This document shows, piece by piece, positions 8,597-17,868 of a stretch of DNA of 64,000 bases. The notes under the pieces were generated by a model that saw only the letters and a list, made by a program, of their open reading frames with translations, was not told the DNA's origin and ran no database searches. The position numbers were made by a program, and so were the translations under genes. The stretch comes from Sphingomonas ginsengisoli An et al. 2013 (GTDB lineage Bacteria; Pseudomonadota; Alphaproteobacteria; Sphingomonadales; Sphingomonadaceae). The stretch is taken from positions 1,116,001 through 1,180,000 of the forward strand of contig NZ_CP045434.1 in NCBI RefSeq assembly GCF_009363895.1, given 5' to 3'. Within the stretch, counting starts at the first letter, position 1. Each line of letters opens with the position of its first letter.

Positions 8597-11500
8597 TCAT
8601 GTGCTTAGCCCGGCTCTAGCTAGCCGAGCGACACGGCGAACTGCCGCGTAGATATCATGTTCGATGAAGGTGGCTCCAGTGGCCTCGACGATACCGCGAT
8701 ATTCGGACTTGGGAATGCGCATTCCCCCACCATAGATTTGGGGCGCTCCCATCGCCCGCGCCAGCACCTCAACTTCGCCCCCAAAGATGCCATCCGGCCA
8801 GACTTCATAACGAGTGGCGGTCTCGACTTCGTACCAGTCGATTCCATCGAGTTCGCGCTTCCGCCCCGTCGGGACCTGGCGCGGGCCTTGCTCGACCTCG
8901 ACGGGCTGAGTAGGAGCCGCGACGGGCGTTGAACTGACTTTTTGCGCGGCCGGCGCAGCGTCAGGCGGCACCGGGACCTCCGCAGGAGGCTCAACATCAT
9001 TGGCCGCTGCAATCGCAAACTCTCCACTTGCCTGACGCGCCTGGAAGCTCGCGATGAATTCGTCGCGCCACCTCGTCACCTGCGCGATGAGTTTCGCGGC
9101 CTCGCGATCGGGGTCCGTGAACCAGTCCGTCGACCAAACGCGATAAATCTTCCAGCCAAGTCCCTCGAGGACCGATTGCCGGATCTTGTCACGATCCCGG
9201 ACCGTGAAGCCAGAGTGGTAGCGAGCGCCATCGCACTCGATACCTGCGATAAAGCCAAGTGGGTAATCGGGATGTCGCACCCCAAGGTCGATACGGAACT
9301 TCTCGACGCCGACTTGGTGCGTGATTTCGAAACCTGCCGCGCGAAGCCTATCGGCGACGAAGACCTCGAAGTCGCTATCGGGCTCGCCACCATCCGCCAA
9401 GTCGAACCGCGCGCCGCCCTCGGCGTAGGTGAGGTAGGCTTGGGTTGCGATGGTTCCTGGTTTCGAGCCGTCGACGACCTTGATGTCGCCGGATCGGAGC
9501 GAGGTGTAGATTCGGGTCGAAAGCTTCGCACGGGTGACGAGTACGTTAAGGCGCCGGTGCCCCACATCGCTGGCTATGGGTCCGAAGCGCTGCATTACCC
9601 GCCCCGCCTTGTCCGGACCGTACACCGTGGAGATTAGGATGATGTCGCGCTCATCGCCTTGCACGTTCTCGAGGTTCTTGATGAAGAAGCTGTCGATCCC
9701 GCCCGAATAGGCGTTGATATAGTTGCGGACGGCTTCGTGCTCGCCAGACAGCCGGTCGAACTCAGCCTTGATCAATTCAGTTTGCTTGATGTTCATCGTG
9801 GCGATGCCCATCGAGCACTCGGGGTGGGCAATCATCAATCCGATGGCATCACGGATAATCGCTTCAGCCTCCGCTTGGTTGATGGAAGCCTCGTACGTCC
9901 CCCTCACGTAGACGTGCTTGACCCCGAGCAGCGGGTCATTCGTGCTCGGGCTGGGGAAAACCACCAGCCGGCGGTCGTAGAACTGCCTATTTGAGAACTG
10001 GATCAGGCTCTCGTGGCGCGATCGGTAGTGCCAGCTTAGCTGGCGACGCTTGCCGATGCGCGAGTTTGCTAAGTCTAGGATCGACTCCGTGTCGACTGTG
10101 ATGCTTTCTTCGTCATCTGCATCATCGCGGTCGCCCAAACCGGCAAGGGTTGTCTGGAAGAAGTCAGTCGGCGGCAGCTGCTTGCTGTCGCCAACAACGA
10201 CCAGCTGCTTGCCGCGGAGGATCGCACTCGTCGCATATTCCGGGCGCATCTGCGAAGCCTCGTCGATCACCACGAGATCAAAGGTCACGGTATCGGGCTG
10301 CACGTATTGCGCCACCGATGATGGCGACATCATCCAGACGGGCTTCAAGGCTTGGAGGGCCTGGCCTGCCCGCTTGGTGAGGTCGCGGATTGGAATGTGC
10401 CGCTTCTTCTTGTTCACCTCGTTATCGATAAGGGCGGCCTCGGTCCAAGTTCCCCTTGGTCCCGTGTCATTGCCCCATGGGGCGCGGTCTGCGAGCCTCT
10501 GGCTGACGATCCGCTGAGCCTCCATTGACTGCAGCTCTTTGTCGATCTCGCGGAAGCGAGTGCGGATCGCTTCGAGTGTCAGGCCTCCCAAGCGACTGAG
10601 CTCCTCGCCTTCAGCCTTGAGGTAGGCGCCTAGGACTGCACGGCAGACCAGCAGCTCGTAAAGGTCGCTAAGCCGACGGTGCGGAACTCCATGGCTTCTC
10701 GCCAGGCTGATGACGAAATCGCAACCCTGCGCCCTGGCCTCTGCCGTGTAGCGCTGGAAATCCGCTGCGAGCCGCAGGCCAGCTTCATCGGCCGAGAGCA
10801 GCCTAAGCGCGTCGCCCAAGTCGTTGATCGACGAAGAAGCGGCCGGGAACAGCACCGACAAATCGGTCTCGATGCTGGCCTCGAAGGCCGAGCGGGCTTC
10901 CTTCCAGCCACCCAGGCTGCTGACCAGTTCCCCGCCAAGGCCAATTAGCTTCACCCGTAGCTGGAGTGGCTCCTCGCTCCCGGCAAGCGTCGCAAGGACT
11001 TCGGGATCGAGGCTAGCCCGGTACCCGAGTGCTTCCCCGAGCTCGGGAGCGGCGGTGCGTGGATCAGATGCCCACGACAAGCACGATGGCAAGTGTTGGG
11101 CCCGGAAGTCACGATCAACCTCTCGAAAGGCTTCGATGACCTCAACGATCGTCCCTTCGCCACCGACCAAGGCAGCCGTTGCGACGAGTCCGCCCTCACC
11201 CATTAAGCCAGCAAGGTGCTCCAGTCGGGCACACCCCTGTTCAAGTTCCTCCAGCAAGGCCCCGAACGTTAGCCGCAGCTGCGGTTCTTCGAGGCTGCCG
11301 ATGGCTTCCAATACAGCGGCAGCCTTCCTCGCTGGCGCGCGCAGTTCGATTGAAGGGCACTCGACGAGGCGCCAGAGGGCCCGTTCAAGATCGAGCGATG
11401 CCAGCCTGCCATATCCGCCTTCGAGGAGGCTTCTCGCCGCAAAAAGGCTAGCCCAATCAGAGTCGCTTCCGGCCCACAGGGAGGGCGGAAAGTACGCCTT

Positions 11501-14356
11501 GGCGGAAGAGGCGTCCTTAAACGCCTGTTCGTCGGCGAGGAGCTTGCTGGCGCTGCGAAGCCGATCGACAAGCTCTTGTCGCTCGGTCGTACCCGGCACC
11601 AACCTTTCTGCCGCGCCCCTCTGCTTCTTATACTCCGCCCCAAACAGGCGGCCAATGAAGCCAGTGTTCGACAAGGTTTCGGCCACCTCGTCCAGGTCGC
11701 GCGGCGCCTCGCCAAAGATCTCGGAAGCAGCCACTTGTGCGATAGCCGCGCGCCTCTCGGCGAGTTGCGAAGCGGCCACTTGGGCGGACTGCGCAACGCC
11801 GTTGAAGGCATTCTCAAGGACAGCCGGTTGGCACATGGCCCTTACTGCTTCTGGCGCCTCGTTGAGCTCGACGAGGGTGCTGGCAAACTCCCGAAGCTGA
11901 AGCGTCGTGAGGCTTCCGCCATCTAGCCCAAAGCGCCCGGCAAGCACGGCCGCGTCGGCTGACAAGGCCTTGAGGGCCTCAATGCGCGCACGTTCGGCGG
12001 CAGCTTTGTCGACCGCTTGGGCAACGCTCAATCCTACCGGATTGGCTTCCGAAATCGCGGTCTTGAGGCGCTGAAGATAATCATCGTCCAAGCCGAGGGG
12101 ATCGCTGCAGGCTGCCCGCGCAGCCTCTTCGGTAGCGGTCCAAGCCTGCCGCACTCCGGCGAGGGTTTCTGCCGCCTTAGGTGCTTGCAGGACCCCGCGC
12201 AGGGCCACCGTGGACAACCCACCTGGCAAAGGAACCGCTGCCATGACGCTGGCTTGGCGGCCCAGTTCGTCCAGCTTGAGCGAGATTGGGTAACCGGTTT
12301 CCTCCCAGCCGGTCGACACTGTCGCAACCAGCTCCTCCGCGATGTGGAGGCACTTTCGTGCAGCTGCCAGAATGGAGGCTGTTTCAAACGTCTCGATATT
12401 CTTGGCGTTAGACCAAGGGTTTTGTTCGACGGAGCCGAATACAATGACATGCTCGTCGATCTTTTGGGCTATTCGATCCAGCACCTCGCGACGCTGTTGG
12501 AGTGACAGGGCGTCGATTGATCCCGCACTACCCAGGCCTGGATGCCGGTCACCCACGGCCACTGCATCGTCCGGCAATCCCTGCCGCAGGTTTAGGAAGC
12601 GCCAGATGAGCTGGTGTGCAGTGCGTCCGAGCTTGCCAAGGGGCTGCCCGAGCAGGCTGAGATAGGTGCGAAGCTGGTCACGCTGGGACACCAAGGTTCT
12701 CTGGAGCTCGGAAATGTCCCGGTCCCTGCCGCTGGCACGAGCATCAAGGCGCTCCCGCAAGCTTTCAATCAGGCTTGCCTTGGTCACCCGGTCAGAGTGG
12801 AGCTCCAGGAGAAGCGGCCCCAGGCCCAGCGCCCGTAGTCGCTCAGCCACGACTCCCAACGCAGCCTGCTTTTCTGCTACGAACAGGACCTTCTTGCCCG
12901 CATCGAGTGCGCCAGCGATCATGTTCGTAATCGTCTGCGACTTACCAGTACCAGGAGGCCCTTCGATGGCGAGCGGGAGGCCGGCAGCAACATCGATGAG
13001 CGCGCTATGCTGCGACACGTCTGCGTCCGTGACCAGCGGCGGCACGGCTTCCGGGAATGTGGAGTCATCGATCGGGTAGTCTTCGCCGAAGGCCGGTGCG
13101 CCGCCAGTACTCTCCGCCCCGAGAAGACGGACTAGTAGGTCATGCCGGGCGAAGGCTCCCTCTGGCCATACTTCAGGATCCAAGTCTTGCCACAGCACCA
13201 TTCGGGGGAACGGCAGCACTGCGAGGGTCACGAAGCGGCGAAGCCGGAACCGCTTCGTTTGCTCGAGCACCCCAGCAAGGCGGATGAAATAGGACTCTGT
13301 AGTCTCGTCCTCCCGCAGTCCGGGCGCTTCAAGCCCGAAACGCTGCCGGAGCAGCTCGCGCATGGCCACGTTGACCTGCAGGTCCTCGTCCTCTCCGCTG
13401 ATGCTGAAGACGTACCGACCACGGACAAGCGAACGCTCGAGATGGACTGGAAGCAGCAACGCAGGAGCGTGAAGCGCTAGCTGGCTATCGTCATCCTCAA
13501 ACCACTCAACGAAGCCAAAAACGAGGAACAGCGTGTGCAACCCTGTTTCGCGTTCATGACTCCGGTACCGATCGTGGATGGTGCCCAGCCGGCGCTCAAG
13601 CTGCTTTTCAGTCAGGAGGACCCTGATGAGATTGTCACGATGATGCTCGGCATCTTCGTCATCGTCGCTGTCGCGTAGCTCATATGAGGGATCGAAGTGG
13701 TGCGCGCGGGCCAGGGAAGCGATGTCTATCGTCTTACCGAAGCTGAGCTGGGGCAGGCCAAGCTGTTGGCGAATTCGCGCGCGTAGCGCCCGTTCGGCTG
13801 CTTGAAGCGCAACGGTGTCGCCTTCTTCTTCGCCAAGGCCCTCGATTGCGCCGAGGAACTCGGCATCGGTCAATCGCGCCCTCTCGAACGCGATCCTGAA
13901 GTCATCTGTTTGCTCGTCTTTCGGGACGACCTCTTCATCGGGCAGAGCCTCGAACCTCATCTGCCCTTCCGAGAGCGCCTCGAACAGGAGGTCGGGACGC
14001 TCATCGATGATCCTGAGGTAGGTCGCTCCCCGTTCGGAGTGCTTGAAGGAGACCAACGGATTGCGCTTGCCAAGATCGATGAGCTTCGACCTGAGGCCTG
14101 CGATGGCTTCAAGTGTCCAGATACGCCTCTGGCGCAACTCGGGCGTTTCTACCTGCCCTTCCTCCACCGGCCGCCCCGCCTGCCTTTCTATGTCTCGAAT
14201 GTAGCCCCTCGCCTTTGCGGCCGCTTGCCTCGCACTTGGTGTGCTGCGGTGGCCAAGCTCACGTATAATCAGTTGCAGCTCAGCCAGATTACTCCGGTTC
14301 CGTTCAACTGCTTCGCTTAGTTCTTTGGCTGTGGTGTTGAGAAGTGGACGCGACAC
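8597..14356 (-). CDS. DUF4011-SF1 helicase-Vsr-like nuclease (Hhe-type defence protein)
   Basis: A 1919-residue protein with three visible parts. A DUF4011-type N-terminal region begins about residue 87 (LRSKLIDLGKRNPLVSF). A superfamily 1 helicase follows, with Walker A EGPPGTGKSQT near 464, Walker B VVIDEASQ near 1362, VVVGDSKQLPPTDFF, WHYRSRHESLI and a conserved VTRAK segment. A Vsr/MTES_1575-like endonuclease domain follows at about 1650-1760 (IECDGARYHS, then RDKIRQSVLEGLGWKIYRVWSTDWF), and then a short C-terminal domain (KRELDGIDWYEVETA). This matches the single-gene DUF4011-helicase-Vsr architecture reported as antiviral (Hhe). The start is a GTG with a weak AGGT box. It stands alone, with no partner gene on its strand. 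It probably senses and degrades invading DNA. Confidence 0.88.
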   Translation of the reverse strand: MSRPLLNTTAKELSEAVERNRSNLAELQLIIRELGHRSTPSARQAAAKARGYIRDIERQAGRPVEEGQVETPELRQRRIWTLEAIAGLRSKLIDLGKRNPLVSFKHSERGATYLRIIDERPDLLFEALSEGQMRFEALPDEEVVPKDEQTDDFRIAFERARLTDAEFLGAIEGLGEEEGDTVALQAAERALRARIRQQLGLPQLSFGKTIDIASLARAHHFDPSYELRDSDDDEDAEHHRDNLIRVLLTEKQLERRLGTIHDRYRSHERETGLHTLFLVFGFVEWFEDDDSQLALHAPALLLPVHLERSLVRGRYVFSISGEDEDLQVNVAMRELLRQRFGLEAPGLREDETTESYFIRLAGVLEQTKRFRLRRFVTLAVLPFPRMVLWQDLDPEVWPEGAFARHDLLVRLLGAESTGGAPAFGEDYPIDDSTFPEAVPPLVTDADVSQHSALIDVAAGLPLAIEGPPGTGKSQTITNMIAGALDAGKKVLFVAEKQAALGVVAERLRALGLGPLLLELHSDRVTKASLIESLRERLDARASGRDRDISELQRTLVSQRDQLRTYLSLLGQPLGKLGRTAHQLIWRFLNLRQGLPDDAVAVGDRHPGLGSAGSIDALSLQQRREVLDRIAQKIDEHVIVFGSVEQNPWSNAKNIETFETASILAAARKCLHIAEELVATVSTGWEETGYPISLKLDELGRQASVMAAVPLPGGLSTVALRGVLQAPKAAETLAGVRQAWTATEEAARAACSDPLGLDDDYLQRLKTAISEANPVGLSVAQAVDKAAAERARIEALKALSADAAVLAGRFGLDGGSLTTLQLREFASTLVELNEAPEAVRAMCQPAVLENAFNGVAQSAQVAASQLAERRAAIAQVAASEIFGEAPRDLDEVAETLSNTGFIGRLFGAEYKKQRGAAERLVPGTTERQELVDRLRSASKLLADEQAFKDASSAKAYFPPSLWAGSDSDWASLFAARSLLEGGYGRLASLDLERALWRLVECPSIELRAPARKAAAVLEAIGSLEEPQLRLTFGALLEELEQGCARLEHLAGLMGEGGLVATAALVGGEGTIVEVIEAFREVDRDFRAQHLPSCLSWASDPRTAAPELGEALGYRASLDPEVLATLAGSEEPLQLRVKLIGLGGELVSSLGGWKEARSAFEASIETDLSVLFPAASSSINDLGDALRLLSADEAGLRLAADFQRYTAEARAQGCDFVISLARSHGVPHRRLSDLYELLVCRAVLGAYLKAEGEELSRLGGLTLEAIRTRFREIDKELQSMEAQRIVSQRLADRAPWGNDTGPRGTWTEAALIDNEVNKKKRHIPIRDLTKRAGQALQALKPVWMMSPSSVAQYVQPDTVTFDLVVIDEASQMRPEYATSAILRGKQLVVVGDSKQLPPTDFFQTTLAGLGDRDDADDEESITVDTESILDLANSRIGKRRQLSWHYRSRHESLIQFSNRQFYDRRLVVFPSPSTNDPLLGVKHVYVRGTYEASINQAEAEAIIRDAIGLMIAHPECSMGIATMNIKQTELIKAEFDRLSGEHEAVRNYINAYSGGIDSFFIKNLENVQGDERDIILISTVYGPDKAGRVMQRFGPIASDVGHRRLNVLVTRAKLSTRIYTSLRSGDIKVVDGSKPGTIATQAYLTYAEGGARFDLADGGEPDSDFEVFVADRLRAAGFEITHQVGVEKFRIDLGVRHPDYPLGFIAGIECDGARYHSGFTVRDRDKIRQSVLEGLGWKIYRVWSTDWFTDPDREAAKLIAQVTRWRDEFIASFQARQASGEFAIAAANDVEPPAEVPVPPDAAPAAQKVSSTPVAAPTQPVEVEQGPRQVPTGRKRELDGIDWYEVETATRYEVWPDGIFGGEVEVLARAMGAPQIYGGGMRIPKSEYRGIVEATGATFIEHDIYAAVRRVARLARAGLST

Positions 14357-15189
14357 GCAGCTTACCTGCCAGAATGAAGTCTGTGGCGAGCTTGCCTACG
14401 GGCGAAGGCTTTTGGCAAGGAGAAGCGTAATCGGGATCCGCAAAGTCAAAGTCACCGGCACTCGATCTGATGCACCGGAGTACGAGATAAACCCCCCGAG
14501 CCGTCCCGCGCCAAGATCGCCTGAACGAGAGGCTGCTATTTGCCCTTGCTCACCCGAAAGCCGCCGGTCCGCTTTCCACCACAAACGGACATCGGTCCCG
14601 CTGAGTGATACGCGGGGCGGTCGGCAGGGCGCCAAGTGCCCGCTGGTTGGGTTTCGCACTGAAGGTTTGCCACCCCTGCCATGGGCTAGGATGAGCTAGC
14701 TGAGCCGAGTTTTCGGGTGCTTTACACCAGATCGAATAACGGGCTGGGAAATACTCCAGCGCCCTGCCTTTGAGCGCTGCAGGGGCAAGCCGCAGTCGTC
14801 GCACAAGGCCGCGTACCTATCGTCGCGCGGCACGATTGAGTTCAACATGGGGCGGTGCGCGTTGAAGAGGCAGCGAACGCTCATGCGCATGGGATAGCTC
14901 ACTCTGCTGACCCTTAAACGCCCCAATTTAAAGACAAAGGTGCTTTGTCTTGCGGTGTTGCAAGTCCGTTGCGATGGAAGTCGTCACCTAAGGTTCGCTT
15001 TCGAGATTTTGAGCCCGCTTTTCCGGGGATTCCAACGCTTTCCCTTTGATGCCAGCTGGCCCTGAAATTGGCGACCCGATGCTCCTTCAATCGTACACTA
15101 AGACATCCGCACCCGCCGAGCTGTGTCACGGAATGCAAGAGACAGCTGGCAAACCACGACCCCATCAGCAGAAGAGCGCCGGCGAGCGC
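14357..15189. other. Region with little coding content between the helicase and a secreted-protein gene
   Basis: About 830 bp. Apart from one small frame listed separately (14696-14884), the minus-strand frames look like decayed sequence. A stretch near 14560-14600 resembles the GC-rich intergenic fragments often seen in sphingomonads (an ATGTCCGTTTGTGGTGGAAAG-like segment), which suggests gene relics, but I cannot name the parent. Confidence 0.35.
14696..14884 (-). CDS. Possible small CxxC protein
   Basis: About 62 codons from an internal ATG at 14884. The product reads MSVRCLFNAHRPMLNSIVPR and then ALCDDCGLPLQRSKAGRW. The CDDC motif followed by a Gly-Leu-Pro turn suggests a half zinc ribbon of the kind seen in small alphaproteobacterial proteins. 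No strong ribosome binding site is visible, and the surrounding DNA looks degenerate. It may be a relic. Confidence 0.35.
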   Translation of the reverse strand: MSVRCLFNAHRPMLNSIVPRDDRYAALCDDCGLPLQRSKAGRWSISQPVIRSGVKHPKTRLS

Positions 15190-15828
15190 CTATCGTTTGA
15201 GATGACGGCTTTGGTAAGCCTCGACCGCCTGCAGGAGGCCAGCGACCTCTGCAGGCATAAGACGGTCCTCCCAATCGAGTCCTGACGACTTCAGCCTGAA
15301 GCGCCAGGGAGTGGACTCGCTCGGTTTATAGCTGGCCGCGATTTCGCGCAGGATGGGCTCCGGAACGACGAAGCCGACATCTTCTTCATAAGAGCAGAGC
15401 GTGGCGAAGCAGGCGTCGACCTTGAATGAGATCGGCTGCACCGGGACCGTCATCGGCCCCGCGGCCGTCGCGATGTTCGCCGAGGTGAAGTGCCGCGCCA
15501 CATAATTATACCGCACGTTCTCGTAGACTTGATAGGTTACCGCGCCGGTCGATTTGTTCACGAGAGCGCGGAGGAAGGCATCCGATCTTACCCGGTCAGT
15601 GAAGGCTCCGTTGCTAAAATAAGCTTTGGATGTGTCGAGGACGGCAGTCGGCTCAAGGTCGTCGTCTTTGACCTGCACCACGGCCGCGACACCGGCGGGC
15701 GTTAGCTCCTGCAGTTTTGCCATCTGCTTAGCGGACGGCTCGATACGGTCTTCTCGGCTCTGCGCCGCGGCCGCTTGGGTCCAGCAGCACACCGTAGCGA
15801 GCAAGATTTGGGCACGAAGGCGAAGCAT
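15190..15828 (-). CDS. Secreted hypothetical protein
   Basis: About 212 residues from the ATG at 15828. That start gives a clean signal peptide (MLRLRAQILLATVCCWTQAAAAQS) with a cut after AAAAQ; a longer frame to 15867 lacks support. The mature protein has two Cys close together (DACFATLCSYEEDVGFV), possibly a disulfide, and ends in a charged helix. There is no recognised enzymatic motif. It is probably periplasmic. It stands alone between the helicase region and small regulatory genes. Confidence 0.7.
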   Translation of the reverse strand: MLRLRAQILLATVCCWTQAAAAQSREDRIEPSAKQMAKLQELTPAGVAAVVQVKDDDLEPTAVLDTSKAYFSNGAFTDRVRSDAFLRALVNKSTGAVTYQVYENVRYNYVARHFTSANIATAAGPMTVPVQPISFKVDACFATLCSYEEDVGFVVPEPILREIAASYKPSESTPWRFRLKSSGLDWEDRLMPAEVAGLLQAVEAYQSRHLKR

Positions 15829-16011
15829 GCGGGTTAGCTCCTGTAGACGATGAGAGACGTCCGACACACGCTTGGCCGGCCGCTACAGTCAAGCTGATTG
15901 TCTCTGATCGTCTACGTCTCAAGTTTGGGTTCGCTTGTAGCGAGGGCTTTCCGCAGAAGGCCTTGAAAGCTGTGGCTCGACTTCGCGCGCCTTTGTGCGC
16001 TTGGTGCGGGT

Positions 16012-16218
16012 ATGGACGCAGCGCGACGCGACTTGCTCAATCAGCTTGGCAGTGAGCTGGCAGCGATCTTCGAGGAAGCGAGCGTCAATGCCGCGCTATT
16101 GCCCAGTGTGACCGACGCGCAGTGTCCGTCGGTTGTCACCGACATGCAAGCGGCACTCAATGCTGCCGGGAAACTCGTAGCAGCCATGCAGGCGCTGCTG
16201 TCGGCCGAGCGTAAGTGA
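16012..16218 (+). CDS. Small helical hypothetical protein
   Basis: 68 residues, Ala/Leu-rich and helical (DLLNQLGSELAAIFEEA, then AALNAAGKLVAAMQALL). There is no signal peptide, and I do not know the family. It converges on the HTH gene with one base between stops. The ribosome binding site is weak, so confidence is moderate. Confidence 0.45.
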   Translation: MDAARRDLLNQLGSELAAIFEEASVNAALLPSVTDAQCPSVVTDMQAALNAAGKLVAAMQALLSAERK

Positions 16219-16219
16219 C

Positions 16220-16423
16220 CTAACTTAGTAGCTCGGACACAGTCACGCCGAGAGCAGAAGCAAGCGTCTCGACAACCTTGATGGTCGGATTGCGAGCAGC
16301 ACGCTCGAGATCGCTGACATAGGTCCGGTGAATGCCGGCCTCATCCGCGAACGCCTCTTGGCTGAGCTCGCGCTGCTGGCGCAAACGCCGCAGATTGGCG
16401 GCAAGGCGATGCTGGACATCCAC
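16220..16423 (-). CDS. XRE/Cro-type helix-turn-helix regulator
   Basis: 67 residues forming a single HTH domain: RLAANLRRLRQQRELSQEAFADEAGIHRTYVSDLERAARNP, the classical Cro/CI pattern with Q/S recognition-helix positions, followed by VVETLASALGVTVSELL. It is transcribed away from the nuclease gene at 16520; the 96-bp gap between them is the natural place for an operator. This layout resembles C-protein-type control of restriction enzymes. DNA binding is highly likely; the target is inferred. Confidence 0.85.
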   Translation of the reverse strand: MDVQHRLAANLRRLRQQRELSQEAFADEAGIHRTYVSDLERAARNPTIKVVETLASALGVTVSELLS

Positions 16424-16519
16424 CCGCTCCTTGAAGCGCGGCTGTCGACGAAGGTTCTACAGACGATGAGTGACATTGTTCATTGCCGGCGATAGCTATT
16501 CTGCTTTTTCCGAAGGCAG

Positions 16520-17635
16520 GTGCGCGTGCAGTTGTTGATCGAGCAAATTAGGGGCCGTCTGCAACGCAGCGCCTACGTCAACGAAGCCGCCATCAGCCAT
16601 GGCGTAGTCATGCCAATCATCAACGCTCTTGGCTGGGACACCGCGGATCCGCAGCAGGTCGTTCCTGAATTCCCGATCTCGGGCGGACGAGTCGACTTTG
16701 CCCTGTTCGGATTGGGCCACAAGCCTGCCGTTTTTATCGAGGTTAAGCAGGTCGGGCGCGCTGTCGCCGGTGATCGGCAGCTGTTCGAGTACTGCTTCCA
16801 CCAGGGCGTGCCCTTGTGCGTGCTGACGGATGGCCGTGAGTGGAGCTTCTATCTGCCGGGTGGGCTCGGGAGCTATGAGGACCGCCGGGTCTATCGCTTG
16901 CAGATCGACGATCGAGAACCCGCGAAATGCGAGCAGATGCTGAGACGCTATCTATCGCGTGACCGGGTCAGGGATCAGAGTGCGTTCGAGGATGCGCAGC
17001 GCGATCACCGCGATGCAGCTCGCAGGCGAGAAGCCTCAAGTGTCCTACCTCGTGCGTGGCGCGAGCTCACGGCTGACTCTCACGACCAGCTGCTTGAGGC
17101 GCTGACCGACAAGGCTGAAGCGCTCTGCGGCTATAAGCCTGCTCAGGACGAGGTCGTCCGCTTCTTGCGTGCTTTGCGGCCGACTACCCAGGCGGTGGAG
17201 GAGTCATTGCCCTCCCCTTCCCTGCTCAACAGCGATCGTGCGCCACCGCAAGAACCGACCTCACTCCCAGACAGGGGCGCGAAGGGCTCCGACCGATCGG
17301 TCAACTACACGCTGAAAGGCCAAAATTGCATCGCGCCCAATGCAAGCGTCGCATTAGTCGAGATCCTGCGCGCTATCGTCATCGGTCATGAAGACAAGCT
17401 TCCCGAGATCGCAGCGGCGGTCAGTGGCACAAAGATCAACCACATCGGACAGTCGCCTGAGGAGATAAACCCAGCGAAGCCTCACCTCGCTCGTGCCGTA
17501 GAGATCGCTCCAGGATGGTCCGTTGGTCTCAATATCGCTAACCGAACGAAGATGGGGATCATTCGGGTCGCATGCGCGATCTGCGGCTGGCGAATGCCAG
17601 AAGACCTTTCGGTTGAGCTCCCGAACGCCGATTAG
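16520..17635 (+). CDS. HsdR-N-like nuclease, type I restriction related
   Basis: 371 residues from a GTG start. The N-terminal domain (about 1-130) is like the nuclease domain at the start of type I HsdR subunits: VMPIINALGWD, then GGRVDFALFG, then PAVFIEVKQVG, giving the D...E-x-K site, followed by TDGREWSFYLPGG. The middle is helical. The C-terminal ~100 residues (LKGQNCIAPNASVALVEILRAI, then CAICGWRMPEDL) form a second domain seen in similar stand-alone proteins. There is no helicase, methylase or specificity subunit nearby. It is probably a stand-alone defence nuclease controlled by the divergent HTH gene. Confidence 0.78.
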   Translation: MRVQLLIEQIRGRLQRSAYVNEAAISHGVVMPIINALGWDTADPQQVVPEFPISGGRVDFALFGLGHKPAVFIEVKQVGRAVAGDRQLFEYCFHQGVPLCVLTDGREWSFYLPGGLGSYEDRRVYRLQIDDREPAKCEQMLRRYLSRDRVRDQSAFEDAQRDHRDAARRREASSVLPRAWRELTADSHDQLLEALTDKAEALCGYKPAQDEVVRFLRALRPTTQAVEESLPSPSLLNSDRAPPQEPTSLPDRGAKGSDRSVNYTLKGQNCIAPNASVALVEILRAIVIGHEDKLPEIAAAVSGTKINHIGQSPEEINPAKPHLARAVEIAPGWSVGLNIANRTKMGIIRVACAICGWRMPEDLSVELPNAD

Positions 17636-17868
17636 ACGCTGCACTGAATGATCTGCGTTTATCGAGAAACGGCTGAAGCGATCCTGTATCCCGCGCCCAT
17701 CGCCGCCTGACCGGTGAACATCTCCTCCGTCGATCCGCGCAGAACAGCATTGCTTAATTCGGCACGGCGCCTCCACCCTTGCGATCATCTTAGCATCCTG
17801 GTCACACTGGGGATCGCATAAGGGCGGCAACCTCGTGGAAAGTCGCGCTGGCGTTCAGGGCTTTATTG

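Noticed and set aside
10824..11900. A 358-codon frame opposite the large helicase
   Set aside because: Ser/Arg-rich shadow of the helicase gene in high-GC DNA.
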